A stretch of 64,000 nt of DNA from Allobosea sp. BK604 (lineage in GTDB: Bacteria > Pseudomonadota > Alphaproteobacteria > Rhizobiales > Beijerinckiaceae): the NCBI RefSeq assembly GCF_004341515.1, contig NZ_SLZF01000003.1, positions 248,001-312,000 on the forward strand, written 5' to 3'. Shown here piece after piece: positions 37,576 to 46,444 of this stretch. Made by a program: the position numbers and the translations under genes. Position 1 is the stretch's first letter. Every line of letters begins with the position of its first letter. The notes below the pieces were generated by a model. The model was given only the letters and a program-made list of their open reading frames with translations. It had not been told where the DNA came from and did no database searches.

Positions 37576-38523
37576 ATGAGTGAGATCGCTTCGCTTCACG
37601 AACGGCAGCCCGGCCGCTTCGTCATCGGCACGCGCGGCAGCCCGCTGGCGCTGGCGCAGGCCCATGAATTCGCCGAGCGCCTGGCAGGCGCGCATGGCTG
37701 GGCCAAGGCGGAACTGCCGCTCGACATCATCCGCACCACCGGCGATGCGATTCGCGACCGGCCGCTCTCCGAGGCCGGCGGCAAGGGCCTCTTCACCAAG
37801 GAGATCGACCAGGCGCAGCTGCTCGGCCGCGTCGACTATGCCATCCATTCGGCCAAGGACCTGCCGACGACGCTGCCGGACGGGCTCGTCATTGCCGGCT
37901 ATCTGCCGCGCGAGGACGTGCGAGACGCGCTGATCGCGCGCGGCGCCGCGGGAATCGCCGACCTGCGGCAAGGCGCCATCGTCGGCTCGGCCTCGCTGCG
38001 GCGCCAGGCCATCCTGAAGCGGGCAAGGCCCGATCTCGAGATCGTCCTGCTGCGCGGCAATGTCGGCAGCCGGCTGGAGAAGGTCGCGGCCGGCACGATC
38101 GACGCCACCTTGCTCGCCCTTGCCGGGTTGAAGCGGCTCGGCCTCGCCGACAAGGCCAGCGGCATCCTGGCCATCGAGGATTGCCTGCCGGCCGTCGGCC
38201 AGGGCGCCATTGCGGTCGTGACCCGCAGCGAAGACCCTGTCGCCACCGAGGCGCTGGCCCCGATCTTGTGCCGGGAGACCGGCATCGCACTCGCGGCAGA
38301 GCGAGCCTTCCTCGGCGAGCTCGACGGCTCCTGCCGGACGCCGATCGCCGGCCACGCCACGGTCGCGGGCGAGCGCTTCCATTTGCGCGGCCTGCTGCTT
38401 GCGCCCGATGGCAGCGCTGCCGTCGAGGACAGCATCAGCGGCCCGGTGGCCGAGGCGGCAGCGCTCGGCGCCGAGCTCGGCCGGTCGCTGCGCCGGCGCG
38501 CGCCCGCTGGCATCTATTCATGA
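37576..38523 (+). CDS. hemC: Hydroxymethylbilane synthase (porphobilinogen deaminase)
   Basis: 315 residues. FVIGTRGSPLALAQ at the start, KGLFTKEIDQAQLLGRVDYAIHSAKDLPT, and Cys253 in LDGSCRTPIAGHA, which carries the dipyrromethane cofactor. It polymerises four porphobilinogens in haem synthesis. hemD follows after 43 bp. The ATG at 37576 is preferred to an in-frame TTG/GTG-type start 21 bases earlier because the family begins here. Confidence 0.95.
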   Translation: MSEIASLHERQPGRFVIGTRGSPLALAQAHEFAERLAGAHGWAKAELPLDIIRTTGDAIRDRPLSEAGGKGLFTKEIDQAQLLGRVDYAIHSAKDLPTTLPDGLVIAGYLPREDVRDALIARGAAGIADLRQGAIVGSASLRRQAILKRARPDLEIVLLRGNVGSRLEKVAAGTIDATLLALAGLKRLGLADKASGILAIEDCLPAVGQGAIAVVTRSEDPVATEALAPILCRETGIALAAERAFLGELDGSCRTPIAGHATVAGERFHLRGLLLAPDGSAAVEDSISGPVAEAAALGAELGRSLRRRAPAGIYS

Positions 38524-38566
38524 AATCGCTCTATCGTCGAAGCCGGACGCCAGCATAGGAGGCCGC

Positions 38567-40570
38567 ATGCGCGTATTCGTGTTCAGACCGCAGGCGGATG
38601 CCGAACGCAGCGCCCGGGCGCTGAGCGCGCATGGGCATGAGCCGATCGTGACGCCGCTCTTCGATATCGTCCGCCGCGCCGACCCGGCCCCGGACGGCAG
38701 CTTCGCGGCGCTGGTCCTGACCAGCGGCAATGCGGTGCCCTCGCTTGCCGACGCGCCCGCCGCCTGGCGCGAGCTGCCGGTATTCACCGTCGGCGCCCGC
38801 ACGGCCGGCAAGGTCCGTGCTGCGGGCTTCGAGGATGCGCGCAGCGCCGATGGCGACCGCAACGACCTGATCGCGCTGATCCGCCAGAACATCACCGCGC
38901 CGGCCCGGCTGCTGCTGGTGATCGGCAAGGACCATCGCGAGGATGTCCCGACCCGGCTCGGCGAAGCCGGCTATGAAGTCGTGGTCTGGACCGCCTATGC
39001 GGCCGAAGCCCTCGCAAACCTGCCCGAGGAAACAGCGGCGCATCTGCGCAGCGGCGAGGCCGAGGCCGCGCTGCATTATTCGCCGCGCGGCGCCCAGACC
39101 TTCCTCGACCTCACCCGCAAGGCCGGGCTCGGCGAAGCGGCGCTGGAGCTGACCCATGTCGCGCTTTCGGCCGAGGTCGCGGCGCCGCTGATCAGCGCCG
39201 GCGCCAGCACCGTTCTCGTCGCCGAGCATCCGGAAGAGGCAGCTTTGCTCGACGCGCTCGACCAAGTGTCTTCTCGCAATCGCAATATCGGAGATGCTAG
39301 AGAGGGCGCGAGCGCGCCGGCTGGCGTCGAGACGGATAGGGACGCGATGAGCGAGCCGGACAAACCATCCACGCCGCGCGGGCGCGCCAGACGCACGCCG
39401 CCGACGATCGAGCTCAAGGCGAAGGACGATACTCCCGCGGCGACGGCCGAATCGGCCTCGCCTGTCGAGACGGAAGCGGCAGCGGAAGCCCTGCTGCCGA
39501 CCGAGGCCCTGCCCCAGGAAGTGCCAACCGCCGGCGACGTGCCGCTGATCGACCCCGCCAAGTCGGCGGATGGCCCCGATACCGCCCAGCCCGGCCCCGC
39601 GGCCGCGACACCGGAGCAGCCGGCGCTACCGCGCCTGCCCCTGCCGGCGCTCGCCTTGGCCGGTCTCGTTGGCGGCGTCATCGGCGCCGGCATCGTCCTG
39701 TTCGCCTTCGGCCGCCCCGATACCGATACGAGCGCCCGGCAGATCGCCGATCTGCGCACCCGCATCGACGCCCTGCAGAGCGCCGGCACCAACTTGCCGA
39801 CCCGCGCCAATCTCGAGGCGCTCGAACGCAAGACCGACGCCGCCCTGCAGGCCGTCGACCGCAGGGCCAGCTCCGCCGCCGATGCAGCCGTCAAGGCGGG
39901 AGCCGAGGCGCAGGCCGCCGCCTCTCGGCTGGCCGAGCTCGCCAACGCCCCGCAGCAGGCGCAGACGCCCGACAACAGCGCTGCGATCAACGCCCTGACC
40001 CAACGGCTCGGCTCGGTCGAGGCGCTCGCCAGGACCGCCGCAACGCCCACCCCGCAGGCTCTGGCCGCGGCGCGGATCGTCCTGGCCGAGCGCATTCAGA
40101 ACGCCATCGCCTCCGGCCAGCCCTTCGCCGGCGATGTCGCGGCCCTCGCCAAGGGCGGCGGCGCGCCGGAAGGGCTCGCTGCGCTCCAGACCGTGGCGAC
40201 AACCGGCGCTGCGACGCAGGCCGCGCTGCTCACGCAGTTCCGTGACCACCAGATCATGTTCGTGCGTGAGACGACGCCGGAGGCGGCAAGCTGGCAGGAT
40301 AAGCTGCTCGGCCTCGCCAGCCGGATCGTCAGCGTGCGCCCGGTCGGCGATACCGGGGACAATGACCCCGGTACCTTGGTGATTCGGCTCGAAACGGCCA
40401 TCGCCCGCAACAATATCGGTACGGCCGCGACGCTCTGGACGCAATTGCCAGAGCCGGCGCGCCGCGCCAGCGCCGCATTCGGCGAAGCGCTCCAAAAACG
40501 TGCGGCGGCAGATGCCGCCATCGCCAAGATCGCGCAAGATGCGGTCGCCGCGCTCGGCGCCGGCGGCTGA
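38567..40570 (+). CDS. hemD: Uroporphyrinogen-III synthase fused in frame to a mitofilin-like membrane protein
   Basis: A single open frame of 667 codons. Residues 1 to about 235 are HemD (MRVFVFRPQADAERSARAL, ALVLTSGNAV, GKDHREDVPTRLGEAGYEV, ALHYSPRGAQTFLDL), which closes hydroxymethylbilane to uroporphyrinogen III. Then comes a low-complexity linker, a membrane helix near 358-382 (LPALALAGLVGGVIGAGIVLFAFG), a coiled coil and a helical C-terminus like the alphaproteobacterial mitofilin/COG4223 protein. In relatives these are usually two genes. An internal ATG at 39347 (MSEPDKPSTPRGR) has GATAGGG before it, so a separate mitofilin product may also be made. TAGGAGG precedes ATG 38567. Confidence 0.85.
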   Translation: MRVFVFRPQADAERSARALSAHGHEPIVTPLFDIVRRADPAPDGSFAALVLTSGNAVPSLADAPAAWRELPVFTVGARTAGKVRAAGFEDARSADGDRNDLIALIRQNITAPARLLLVIGKDHREDVPTRLGEAGYEVVVWTAYAAEALANLPEETAAHLRSGEAEAALHYSPRGAQTFLDLTRKAGLGEAALELTHVALSAEVAAPLISAGASTVLVAEHPEEAALLDALDQVSSRNRNIGDAREGASAPAGVETDRDAMSEPDKPSTPRGRARRTPPTIELKAKDDTPAATAESASPVETEAAAEALLPTEALPQEVPTAGDVPLIDPAKSADGPDTAQPGPAAATPEQPALPRLPLPALALAGLVGGVIGAGIVLFAFGRPDTDTSARQIADLRTRIDALQSAGTNLPTRANLEALERKTDAALQAVDRRASSAADAAVKAGAEAQAAASRLAELANAPQQAQTPDNSAAINALTQRLGSVEALARTAATPTPQALAAARIVLAERIQNAIASGQPFAGDVAALAKGGGAPEGLAALQTVATTGAATQAALLTQFRDHQIMFVRETTPEAASWQDKLLGLASRIVSVRPVGDTGDNDPGTLVIRLETAIARNNIGTAATLWTQLPEPARRASAAFGEALQKRAAADAAIAKIAQDAVAALGAGG

Positions 40571-40586
40571 CGGGGGATAGAGTCCG

Positions 40587-42281
40587 ATGGTTCGCGTATT
40601 GCTCTATCTGTTCGTCATCGCCCTCCTCGCGGTCGGAGCGGTCTGGCTCGCCGACCGGCCCGGCCAGGTGCTCGTCGTCTGGCAAGGTCTCGAGTATCGC
40701 AGCACCGTCGCGATCGCGGCGATCGCCGTCGTCATACTCGCCTTCCTGGTGATGATCGCCTGGACGCTGATCCGCTTCATCCTCGGCCTGCCCTCGGCCT
40801 TCAGCTTCGCCTCGCGCTCGCGTCGCCGGGCGCGCGGCTTCGAGGCCGTGTCGCGTGGCATGGTCGCGATCGGCGCCGGCGATCCCGTCGCCGCCGGCCG
40901 CTATGCGCAGGATGCGCGCAAATTCGCCGGCAACGAGCCGCTGACCCTGCTGCTGGAAGCGCAATCCGCCCAGCTTTCCGGCGATCGCGGCCGGGCCGAA
41001 GCCGCCTTCAAGGCGATGCTGGAAAAGCCGGAGACGCGCGTGCTCGGCCTGCGCGGTCTCTTCGTCGAGGCGCGCCGCCGCGGCGACATGGCCGCCGCCC
41101 GCGCCTTTGCCGATGATGCCGTGCGCCGCTCGCCCTCGCTCGCCTGGGCCAATGACGCGCTGCTCGATTTCCACACCAGCGCCGGCGATTGGCAGGCTGC
41201 CCGCACCGCCGTCGAGCGCCGTGCCGCGCTGCGCCTCGCCGAGAAGGCCGAGGCCAAGCGTCAGCGCGCCGTGCTGCTCGCCGCCGAGGCGCTCGATGCC
41301 AAGGGCCGCGAGCCCGAGAAGGCGCTTGCCGCCGCGCTGGAAGCGGTCAAGCTCGCACCCGGGCTGACGCCGGCCGCCGCTCTTGCCGGCCGCATGCTCT
41401 CCGAGCGCGGCGATGTCCGCAAGGCAGCCAAGCTCCTGGAAGCTGCCTGGCGCGAAGCCTCGCATCCCGATATCGCCGCCGCCTATCTCGATGTCCGCCC
41501 CGGCGACAGCGCCCAGGACCGGCTCTCCCGGGCCGAGACGCTCGCCAAGCTGCGCCCCTCCGATCCGGAAGGCGTGCTGGCGCTGGCCGGCGCCGCCATC
41601 CACGCCCGCGACTTCGCAAGGGCGCGCAAGGTGCTGAAGCCCCTGCTCGCCGGAGGCGCCTCGGTGCGCGCCTGCCTGCTGATGGCCGAGCTGGAAGAAG
41701 CCGAGCACGGCGCGGCCGGCAAGGTCCGCGAATGGCTCTCCCGCGCGACCCGCGCGCCGCGCGACGCCGCCTGGGTGGCGGATGGGCTGGTCTCGGATCA
41801 ATGGCTGCCGGTCTCGCCGATCTCCGGCCGGCTCGATGCCTTCGTCTGGACCGTGCCGCCCGCGACGCTCTCCAGCACCGGCCCGACCATCGAGGATGAC
41901 GTCCTGGCCGATCTTGACGATCGCTCGGCCCCGCTGCTTGAAGCCAAGGCCGAGACGGTGACGCCGATCGTCGAGCCCGCCCCGGCCCCCGTGCAGCAGG
42001 CACCGATCGTCGTGACGGCGCCGGAACCGGTCGAGACGCCGCCTGCGCCGAAACCAGAGGCCAAGCCGGAGCCGGTGCCCGCCGCCAAGGTCGAAGCCAA
42101 GCCCGAGCCCGAGCCCGCGCCTGTCACCGAAGCATCGAAACCTGCGCCCGCCCCCGCGGCCCAGCGCGAAGCTCGCCCGTCTCCGGTGATCTTCCCGGTC
42201 TCGCACGCGCCTGATGATCCCGGCCCGGAAGAACCGCAATCTGAGGAGGCCGCGAAGGGCCGGTTCAAGCTGTTTGGCTAG
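40587..42281 (+). CDS. hemY: HemY-type inner-membrane TPR protein
   Basis: 564 residues: two N-terminal membrane segments (VLLYLFVIALLAVGAVWL and IAAIAVVILAFLVMIAW), then the HemY_N helical region and TPR repeats to about 400, and a C-terminal tail of Pro/Ala/Glu/Lys repeats (PEPVPAAKVEAKPEPEPAP). HemY proteins sit in the membrane beside hemD products; in Enterobacteria and relatives the role in haem synthesis is not settled. It follows the hemD-mitofilin gene by 16 bp, completing hemC-hemD-hemY. Confidence 0.9.
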   Translation: MVRVLLYLFVIALLAVGAVWLADRPGQVLVVWQGLEYRSTVAIAAIAVVILAFLVMIAWTLIRFILGLPSAFSFASRSRRRARGFEAVSRGMVAIGAGDPVAAGRYAQDARKFAGNEPLTLLLEAQSAQLSGDRGRAEAAFKAMLEKPETRVLGLRGLFVEARRRGDMAAARAFADDAVRRSPSLAWANDALLDFHTSAGDWQAARTAVERRAALRLAEKAEAKRQRAVLLAAEALDAKGREPEKALAAALEAVKLAPGLTPAAALAGRMLSERGDVRKAAKLLEAAWREASHPDIAAAYLDVRPGDSAQDRLSRAETLAKLRPSDPEGVLALAGAAIHARDFARARKVLKPLLAGGASVRACLLMAELEEAEHGAAGKVREWLSRATRAPRDAAWVADGLVSDQWLPVSPISGRLDAFVWTVPPATLSSTGPTIEDDVLADLDDRSAPLLEAKAETVTPIVEPAPAPVQQAPIVVTAPEPVETPPAPKPEAKPEPVPAAKVEAKPEPEPAPVTEASKPAPAPAAQREARPSPVIFPVSHAPDDPGPEEPQSEEAAKGRFKLFG

Positions 42282-42282
42282 A

Positions 42283-42328
42283 GCATCGGCCCGAAACGTG
42301 AATCACGGTTTTCGGGAAAGGCCGATGC
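42283..42328. repeat. Short palindromic intergenic repeat (family 2), second copy
   Basis: GCATCGGCC and GGCCGATGC enclose CCGAAA...CGGTTTTCGG. Same plan as 10087-10123. It begins one base after the hemY stop and may act as its 3' hairpin. Confidence 0.75.
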
Positions 42329-42458
42329 GGGAACACGAAACTCGATCGTCGGGCCGGAAACGATATTCGGTCCGATGATCTGAGCCCGCGCTCTGCTTTC
42401 CCGGTTTCGGCCTTCGAAATGGGGTGCGGAGGACCGTCGCGCCGCTTATAGCGTAGCC

Positions 42459-43493
42459 ATGAAATCCGATCCGATCGCGCCCAGTTCCGAAGGCACCACC
42501 CTCTTCGTCACCGCCGAGCAGGCCGGCACCCGCCTCGACAAGGCGCTAGCCCTGCTCGCCGGTGAGATTTCGCGCGCGCGGCTTCAGCAGGTGATTCGCG
42601 AGGGCGGCGTGCGCCTGAACGGCGCTGTCGCCAGCGATCCCAGCCGCAAGGTCGCCGAGGGCGATGCGCTGGCGCTGATCATGCCGGAGGCCAAGCCGGC
42701 TGCCCCGATCGGCCAGGATATCCCGCTCGATGTCGTCTACGAGGACGAGTACCTGATCGTCATCGACAAGCCGGCCGGTCTCGTCGTCCATCCTGCCGGC
42801 GGCCATGAGGATGGCACGCTGGTCAATGCTCTGATCGCCCATTGCGGCGACAGCCTCTCCGGCATCGGCGGCGTCAGGCGACCGGGCATCGTGCACCGGC
42901 TCGATAAGGATACGAGCGGCCTGCTCGTCGTCGCCAAGACCGACAAGGCCCATCAGGGCCTGGCCAAGCAATTCGCCGACCATGGCCGCACCGGCCCGCT
43001 CGAGCGCGCCTATCTCGCGCTGGTCTGGGGCGCGCCGCGCCGAATGCACGGCACGATCGACGCCCCGCTCGAACGCTCCAACCGCAATCGCGAGAAGATG
43101 GCGGTTGTGTCGGAAGGTCGCGGCCGCGAGGCGATCACTCATATCAGCCTGCTGGAGCGCTATCCGGCCCTTCTCAAGGGCCATGAGGAGCAGGAAGCGC
43201 TGGCAAGCCTGATCCAGTGCCAGCTCGAGACCGGCCGCACCCACCAGATCCGCGTGCACCTGAGTCATATCGGTCACCCCCTGCTCGGCGACCAGCTCTA
43301 CGGCTCCGGCTTCGCCACCAAGGCCAGCCGCCTGTCCGAAGGAGCCCGCGAGGCGCTGGCCGCGCTCGGCCGCCAGGCGCTGCATGCGGCCGTGCTCGGC
43401 TTTGCCCATCCAATCACGCAGGAAGAGCTGCATTTCGAGTCGGAACCACCGGCAGACTTTGCAAAACTGCAAGCGGAACTCGCGGGTCTGTGA
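42459..43493 (+). CDS. rluD: Ribosomal large-subunit pseudouridine synthase (RluA/RluD family)
   Basis: 344 residues: an S4 RNA-binding domain (residues 15-80, RLDKALALLAGEISRARLQQVIREGGVRLNG) and a pseudouridine synthase domain. The catalytic Asp is in GIVHRLDKDTSGLLVVAKTD, and HQIRVHLSHIGHPLLGDQLYG is the RluA-family C-terminal motif. The S4 domain and length favour RluD (23S positions 1911/1915/1917), which would supply the substrate of RlmH encoded at 9093; RluC is the alternative. Confidence 0.88.
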   Translation: MKSDPIAPSSEGTTLFVTAEQAGTRLDKALALLAGEISRARLQQVIREGGVRLNGAVASDPSRKVAEGDALALIMPEAKPAAPIGQDIPLDVVYEDEYLIVIDKPAGLVVHPAGGHEDGTLVNALIAHCGDSLSGIGGVRRPGIVHRLDKDTSGLLVVAKTDKAHQGLAKQFADHGRTGPLERAYLALVWGAPRRMHGTIDAPLERSNRNREKMAVVSEGRGREAITHISLLERYPALLKGHEEQEALASLIQCQLETGRTHQIRVHLSHIGHPLLGDQLYGSGFATKASRLSEGAREALAALGRQALHAAVLGFAHPITQEELHFESEPPADFAKLQAELAGL

Positions 43494-43706
43494 GCCAATC
43501 TGGCTCGTTTGCCCACTTTCCGCCTTTCTCCATTCGCATATAATGGGATTCTGGGATGCGGATGGCTTAAGGGGCGCCGCGCTGCCGGAACCGACCCGAC
43601 CGCCAGACGGTTCATCAGTTGGTTCGGGCACATATCCAAGACTTGCGCGAGGGTCCTTCGCGCGGTTGGCCTGCCGCGAAGCGGGGGCCAGGAAAGGAGA
43701 ACGAGC

Positions 43707-44603
43707 ATGGCGATTGCATCGCTGCCCGTGATGTCCGCCGAGGGCGGACTTTCAAGATATCTCGAAGAGATCCGCAAGTTTCCGATGCTGGAGCCGAGCC
43801 AGGAGTACATGCTCGCCAAGCGCTGGCGGGAGCATGGCGACCGTGACGCGGCCCATAAGCTTGTGACCTCTCACCTCCGTCTCGTCGCCAAGATCGCCAT
43901 GGGCTATCGTGGCTACGGCCTGCCGATCGGCGAAGTCGTGTCCGAAGGCAATGTCGGCCTGATGCAGGCCGTCAAGCGCTTCGAGCCCGACAAGGGCTTC
44001 CGGCTGGCCACCTATGCGATGTGGTGGATCAAGGCCTCGATTCAAGAGTACATCCTGCGTTCCTGGTCGCTGGTGAAGATGGGCACCACCGCGAACCAGA
44101 AGAAGCTGTTCTTCAACCTGCGTAAGGCCAAGAGCAAGATCTCGGCGCTGGGCGAGGGCGACCTGCGTCCCGACCAGGTCAAGCAGATCGCCACCAAGCT
44201 CGGCGTCAACGAGCAGGATGTGGTCGACATGAACCGCCGTCTCGGCGGCGACGCCTCGCTCAACACGCCTCTGCGCGAGGAGGGTGAGGGCGAATGGCAG
44301 GACTGGCTCGTCGACGACAGCGACAGCCAGGAGCGCCGCCTCGCCGAATCCGAGGAGAGCGACAACCGCCACACCGCGCTGCGTGAGGCGCTGACCGTGC
44401 TCAACCCGCGTGAGCGCCGGATCTTCGAGGCCCGCCGCCTCGCCGATGATCCGATCACGCTGGAGCAGCTTTCGGAGGAGTTCGGCGTCTCGCGCGAGCG
44501 CGTCCGTCAGATCGAGGTCCGCGCCTTCGAGAAGGTTCAGGACGCGGTCAAGAAGGCGCTAAGCCGGATCGAGGCGCCACGCGCCGCCCTGCCGGCCGCG
44601 TAA
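43707..44603 (+). CDS. rpoH: RNA polymerase heat-shock sigma factor (sigma-32)
   Basis: 298 residues. Region 2: FEPDKGFRLATYAMWWIKASIQEYILRSW; RpoH box NQKKLFFNLRKAKSKI, which distinguishes sigma-32; region 4 HTH LEQLSEEFGVSRERVRQIEVRAFEKVQDAV. It directs RNA polymerase to heat-shock promoters. AAAGGAG precedes the ATG at 43707. The 213-bp leader contains TATAAT at 43539-43544, a likely -10 box, leaving a leader of about 155 bases that could be a temperature-controlled 5' region. A clean terminator follows. Confidence 0.95.
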   Translation: MAIASLPVMSAEGGLSRYLEEIRKFPMLEPSQEYMLAKRWREHGDRDAAHKLVTSHLRLVAKIAMGYRGYGLPIGEVVSEGNVGLMQAVKRFEPDKGFRLATYAMWWIKASIQEYILRSWSLVKMGTTANQKKLFFNLRKAKSKISALGEGDLRPDQVKQIATKLGVNEQDVVDMNRRLGGDASLNTPLREEGEGEWQDWLVDDSDSQERRLAESEESDNRHTALREALTVLNPRERRIFEARRLADDPITLEQLSEEFGVSRERVRQIEVRAFEKVQDAVKKALSRIEAPRAALPAA

Positions 44604-44630
44604 GCGCCGGCACAGATGCAGGAATACGAA

Positions 44631-44656
44631 GGGGGCGGTTTCCGCCCCCTTTCTTG
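44631..44656 (+). terminator. Rho-independent terminator after rpoH
   Basis: GGGGGCGGTTTCCGCCCCCTTTCTT: a 7-bp GC stem, short loop and T-rich tail, 28 bp past the stop. It also meets the end of the convergent DUF2125 gene. Confidence 0.88.
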
Positions 44657-44657
44657 A

Positions 44658-45704
44658 TCAGTATAGCGGCTGCAAGGGCTGCATCGGCAGCCGAAGCGGC
44701 CCGAGATAGAAGCGGCCATCCCGCAGGACAAGCGGCGGGATCGGTGTGAGCCCGGGCGTGCTGCTCGCCTGCGATTGCCGGTTGCCGAAGAGTCCGCCGA
44801 GCCCGGACATCAGCCCGCCGACCTGCATGCCGCCAATGCGGTCGATCCCTGCGACGGCGGCATTGATCTCGCCGGCTGCGCGATGCGCGGAGTCGAGCAT
44901 CAGGCGTCCGCTCGCCTCGGCGCGCACCGCCCCTTTCACCGATGTGAGCTTGGTCAGCTCGAACTGGCCTCCGGCGGCGCGCCAGGTCTCGAGCGAGTCC
45001 GGATTGAAGCCGCGCCGGAATGCCACCGACTGCGTCACGCTGGCCTGCAGGTCGAGATCACCCGGCTGGGTATTGCCGAGCAGCTCGTCCAGCCGGGGCA
45101 GGACCGATCCTTTGGCGCTGATCGCGATATCCATCACATTGTCGGTGGCGGGCCGCGTCGGGTTGCGCCTGAGATGGACCTCGACCTCGGAAGCCCGCCA
45201 GGTCTCGTCGGCGCTGCCGGGCAGGCTCAGCACCGCATTCGGCTCGGCCATCACCATGGACAGGCGCTCGAAGCCGGACAGCGTCAGCGCGACGCTGGCC
45301 TCGAATTGCTTCCAGCCAAGGTTCAGCTTGCGGCTCTCCGGCAGATTGGCCTGGAGCGGGCCGGTGACCTGCAGGATCGCGAGGCCCGGCGTATAGATCT
45401 GGCCGATGGCGACGCTCGGGCCGGTCTGCACGTTCACCGCATCGCCCCAGCGCGCCGAGGTCAGGGTCAGCGACGAGCAACGCACCTCGATCCGGAACGG
45501 ATAGCCACCGAGGCTGCGGTCGGCGCAGGTCCAGTTCCGACCGGCCTGCGCCTCGCGTGCCAGCGCGTTGTCGAGCGTCTGCGACACCTGCCCCTGCACA
45601 TAGAACCAGAAGCCGGACCAGCCGGCGGCGACCAGCACGATCAGGACGAAGGGCGCGTAGAGCCAGAAGCGGCTGCGGCGGCGCACTGGGATGGGGGCGG
45701 TCAT
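44658..45704 (-). CDS. DUF2125 family membrane-anchored protein
   Basis: About 348 residues: basic N-terminus, one membrane helix (FWLYAPFVLIVLVAAGWSGFWFYV), then a long beta-rich periplasmic domain. LGGYPFRIEVRCSSLTL, the hallmark of DUF2125, follows the anchor, and the C-terminal half has the repeated beta pattern (GELELTKLTSV-like, ADG-type repeats) of AsmA-like proteins. Function unknown; a role in lipid or envelope transport is plausible by fold only. ATG 45704 or 45719 are both possible starts. Confidence 0.85.
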   Translation of the reverse strand: MTAPIPVRRRSRFWLYAPFVLIVLVAAGWSGFWFYVQGQVSQTLDNALAREAQAGRNWTCADRSLGGYPFRIEVRCSSLTLTSARWGDAVNVQTGPSVAIGQIYTPGLAILQVTGPLQANLPESRKLNLGWKQFEASVALTLSGFERLSMVMAEPNAVLSLPGSADETWRASEVEVHLRRNPTRPATDNVMDIAISAKGSVLPRLDELLGNTQPGDLDLQASVTQSVAFRRGFNPDSLETWRAAGGQFELTKLTSVKGAVRAEASGRLMLDSAHRAAGEINAAVAGIDRIGGMQVGGLMSGLGGLFGNRQSQASSTPGLTPIPPLVLRDGRFYLGPLRLPMQPLQPLY

Positions 45705-45818
45705 GCAGGCCTGATCCATTGCGTGAATGCGCCGGGATTGTTAGCTCCCGAGCAGGATGAGCGCCAATACGGCGCGGATTGCGCTCCATCAAGCAGGGCC
45801 TCACGGCCAAATTGTGGG

Positions 45819-46388
45819 ATGACGATGATTGCGGATGCAGGCGCCGGCGATCTCTGGGTCTTCGGCTATGGCTCACTGATCTGGCGGCCGGGCTTCCCCT
45901 TCGAGGAGAGCGTCGCGGCCAAGCTGAACGGCTATCACCGCTCGCTCTGCGTCTTCTCGCATGTCCACCGCGGCACGCCGGAGCGGCCGGGCCTGGTGCT
46001 CGGGCTCGATCGTGGCGGAACCTGCCGCGGCCTCGCCTTCCGCGTCGCCGCCGATCATGCCGATCAGACCATCGCCTATCTGCGCGAGCGCGAGCAGGCG
46101 ACCGCGGTCTATCTCGAGCGGCATCTGCCGGTGACGCTGGAGGACGGCCGCAAGGTCAAGGCCCTGGTCTATGTCGCCGACCGCAAGCACCTGCAATATG
46201 CCGGGCGCCTGCCGGCGGCCGAACTGCTCAAGCTGGTGAGGCAGGGCCGCGGCAGCTCGGGCGAGAACCCCGACTACGTGCTGCGCACCCATGACCATCT
46301 GCACAAGATGGGGATTTTTGATCCGGTGCTCGCACAGCTCGCCGAGGAGCTGGCGCCCGGACTGACGCACCCGCGCCCGCCGCTTTAG
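45819..46388 (+). CDS. Glutathione-specific gamma-glutamylcyclotransferase (ChaC-like)
   Basis: 189 residues with the gamma-glutamylcyclotransferase fold. LWVFGYGSLIWRPGF is the ChaC-type substrate loop, RGTPERPGLVLGLDRGGTCRGLAFRV follows, and YLREREQATAVYLER holds the catalytic glutamate. It degrades glutathione to 5-oxoproline and Cys-Gly in the cytoplasm. The ATG at 45819 is chosen just before the fold; the long upstream in-frame region is antisense to DUF2125. Confidence 0.9.
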   Translation: MTMIADAGAGDLWVFGYGSLIWRPGFPFEESVAAKLNGYHRSLCVFSHVHRGTPERPGLVLGLDRGGTCRGLAFRVAADHADQTIAYLREREQATAVYLERHLPVTLEDGRKVKALVYVADRKHLQYAGRLPAAELLKLVRQGRGSSGENPDYVLRTHDHLHKMGIFDPVLAQLAEELAPGLTHPRPPL

Positions 46389-46444
46389 ATCATCGGACCG
46401 TCATGGTCGGGCAAGCTTTCCCAGCGGCCGACATTTGGGCGGCT

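Noticed and set aside
40329..42239. 636-codon minus-strand frame over hemY
   Set aside because: Antisense to hemY with its membrane helices and TPR region; no recognisable domain.
43494..43706. A sigma-32 or RNA-thermometer signature in the rpoH leader
   Set aside because: I see a TATAAT but no convincing C-T-T-G...C-C-A-T heat-shock box or clear helix masking the ribosome-binding site.
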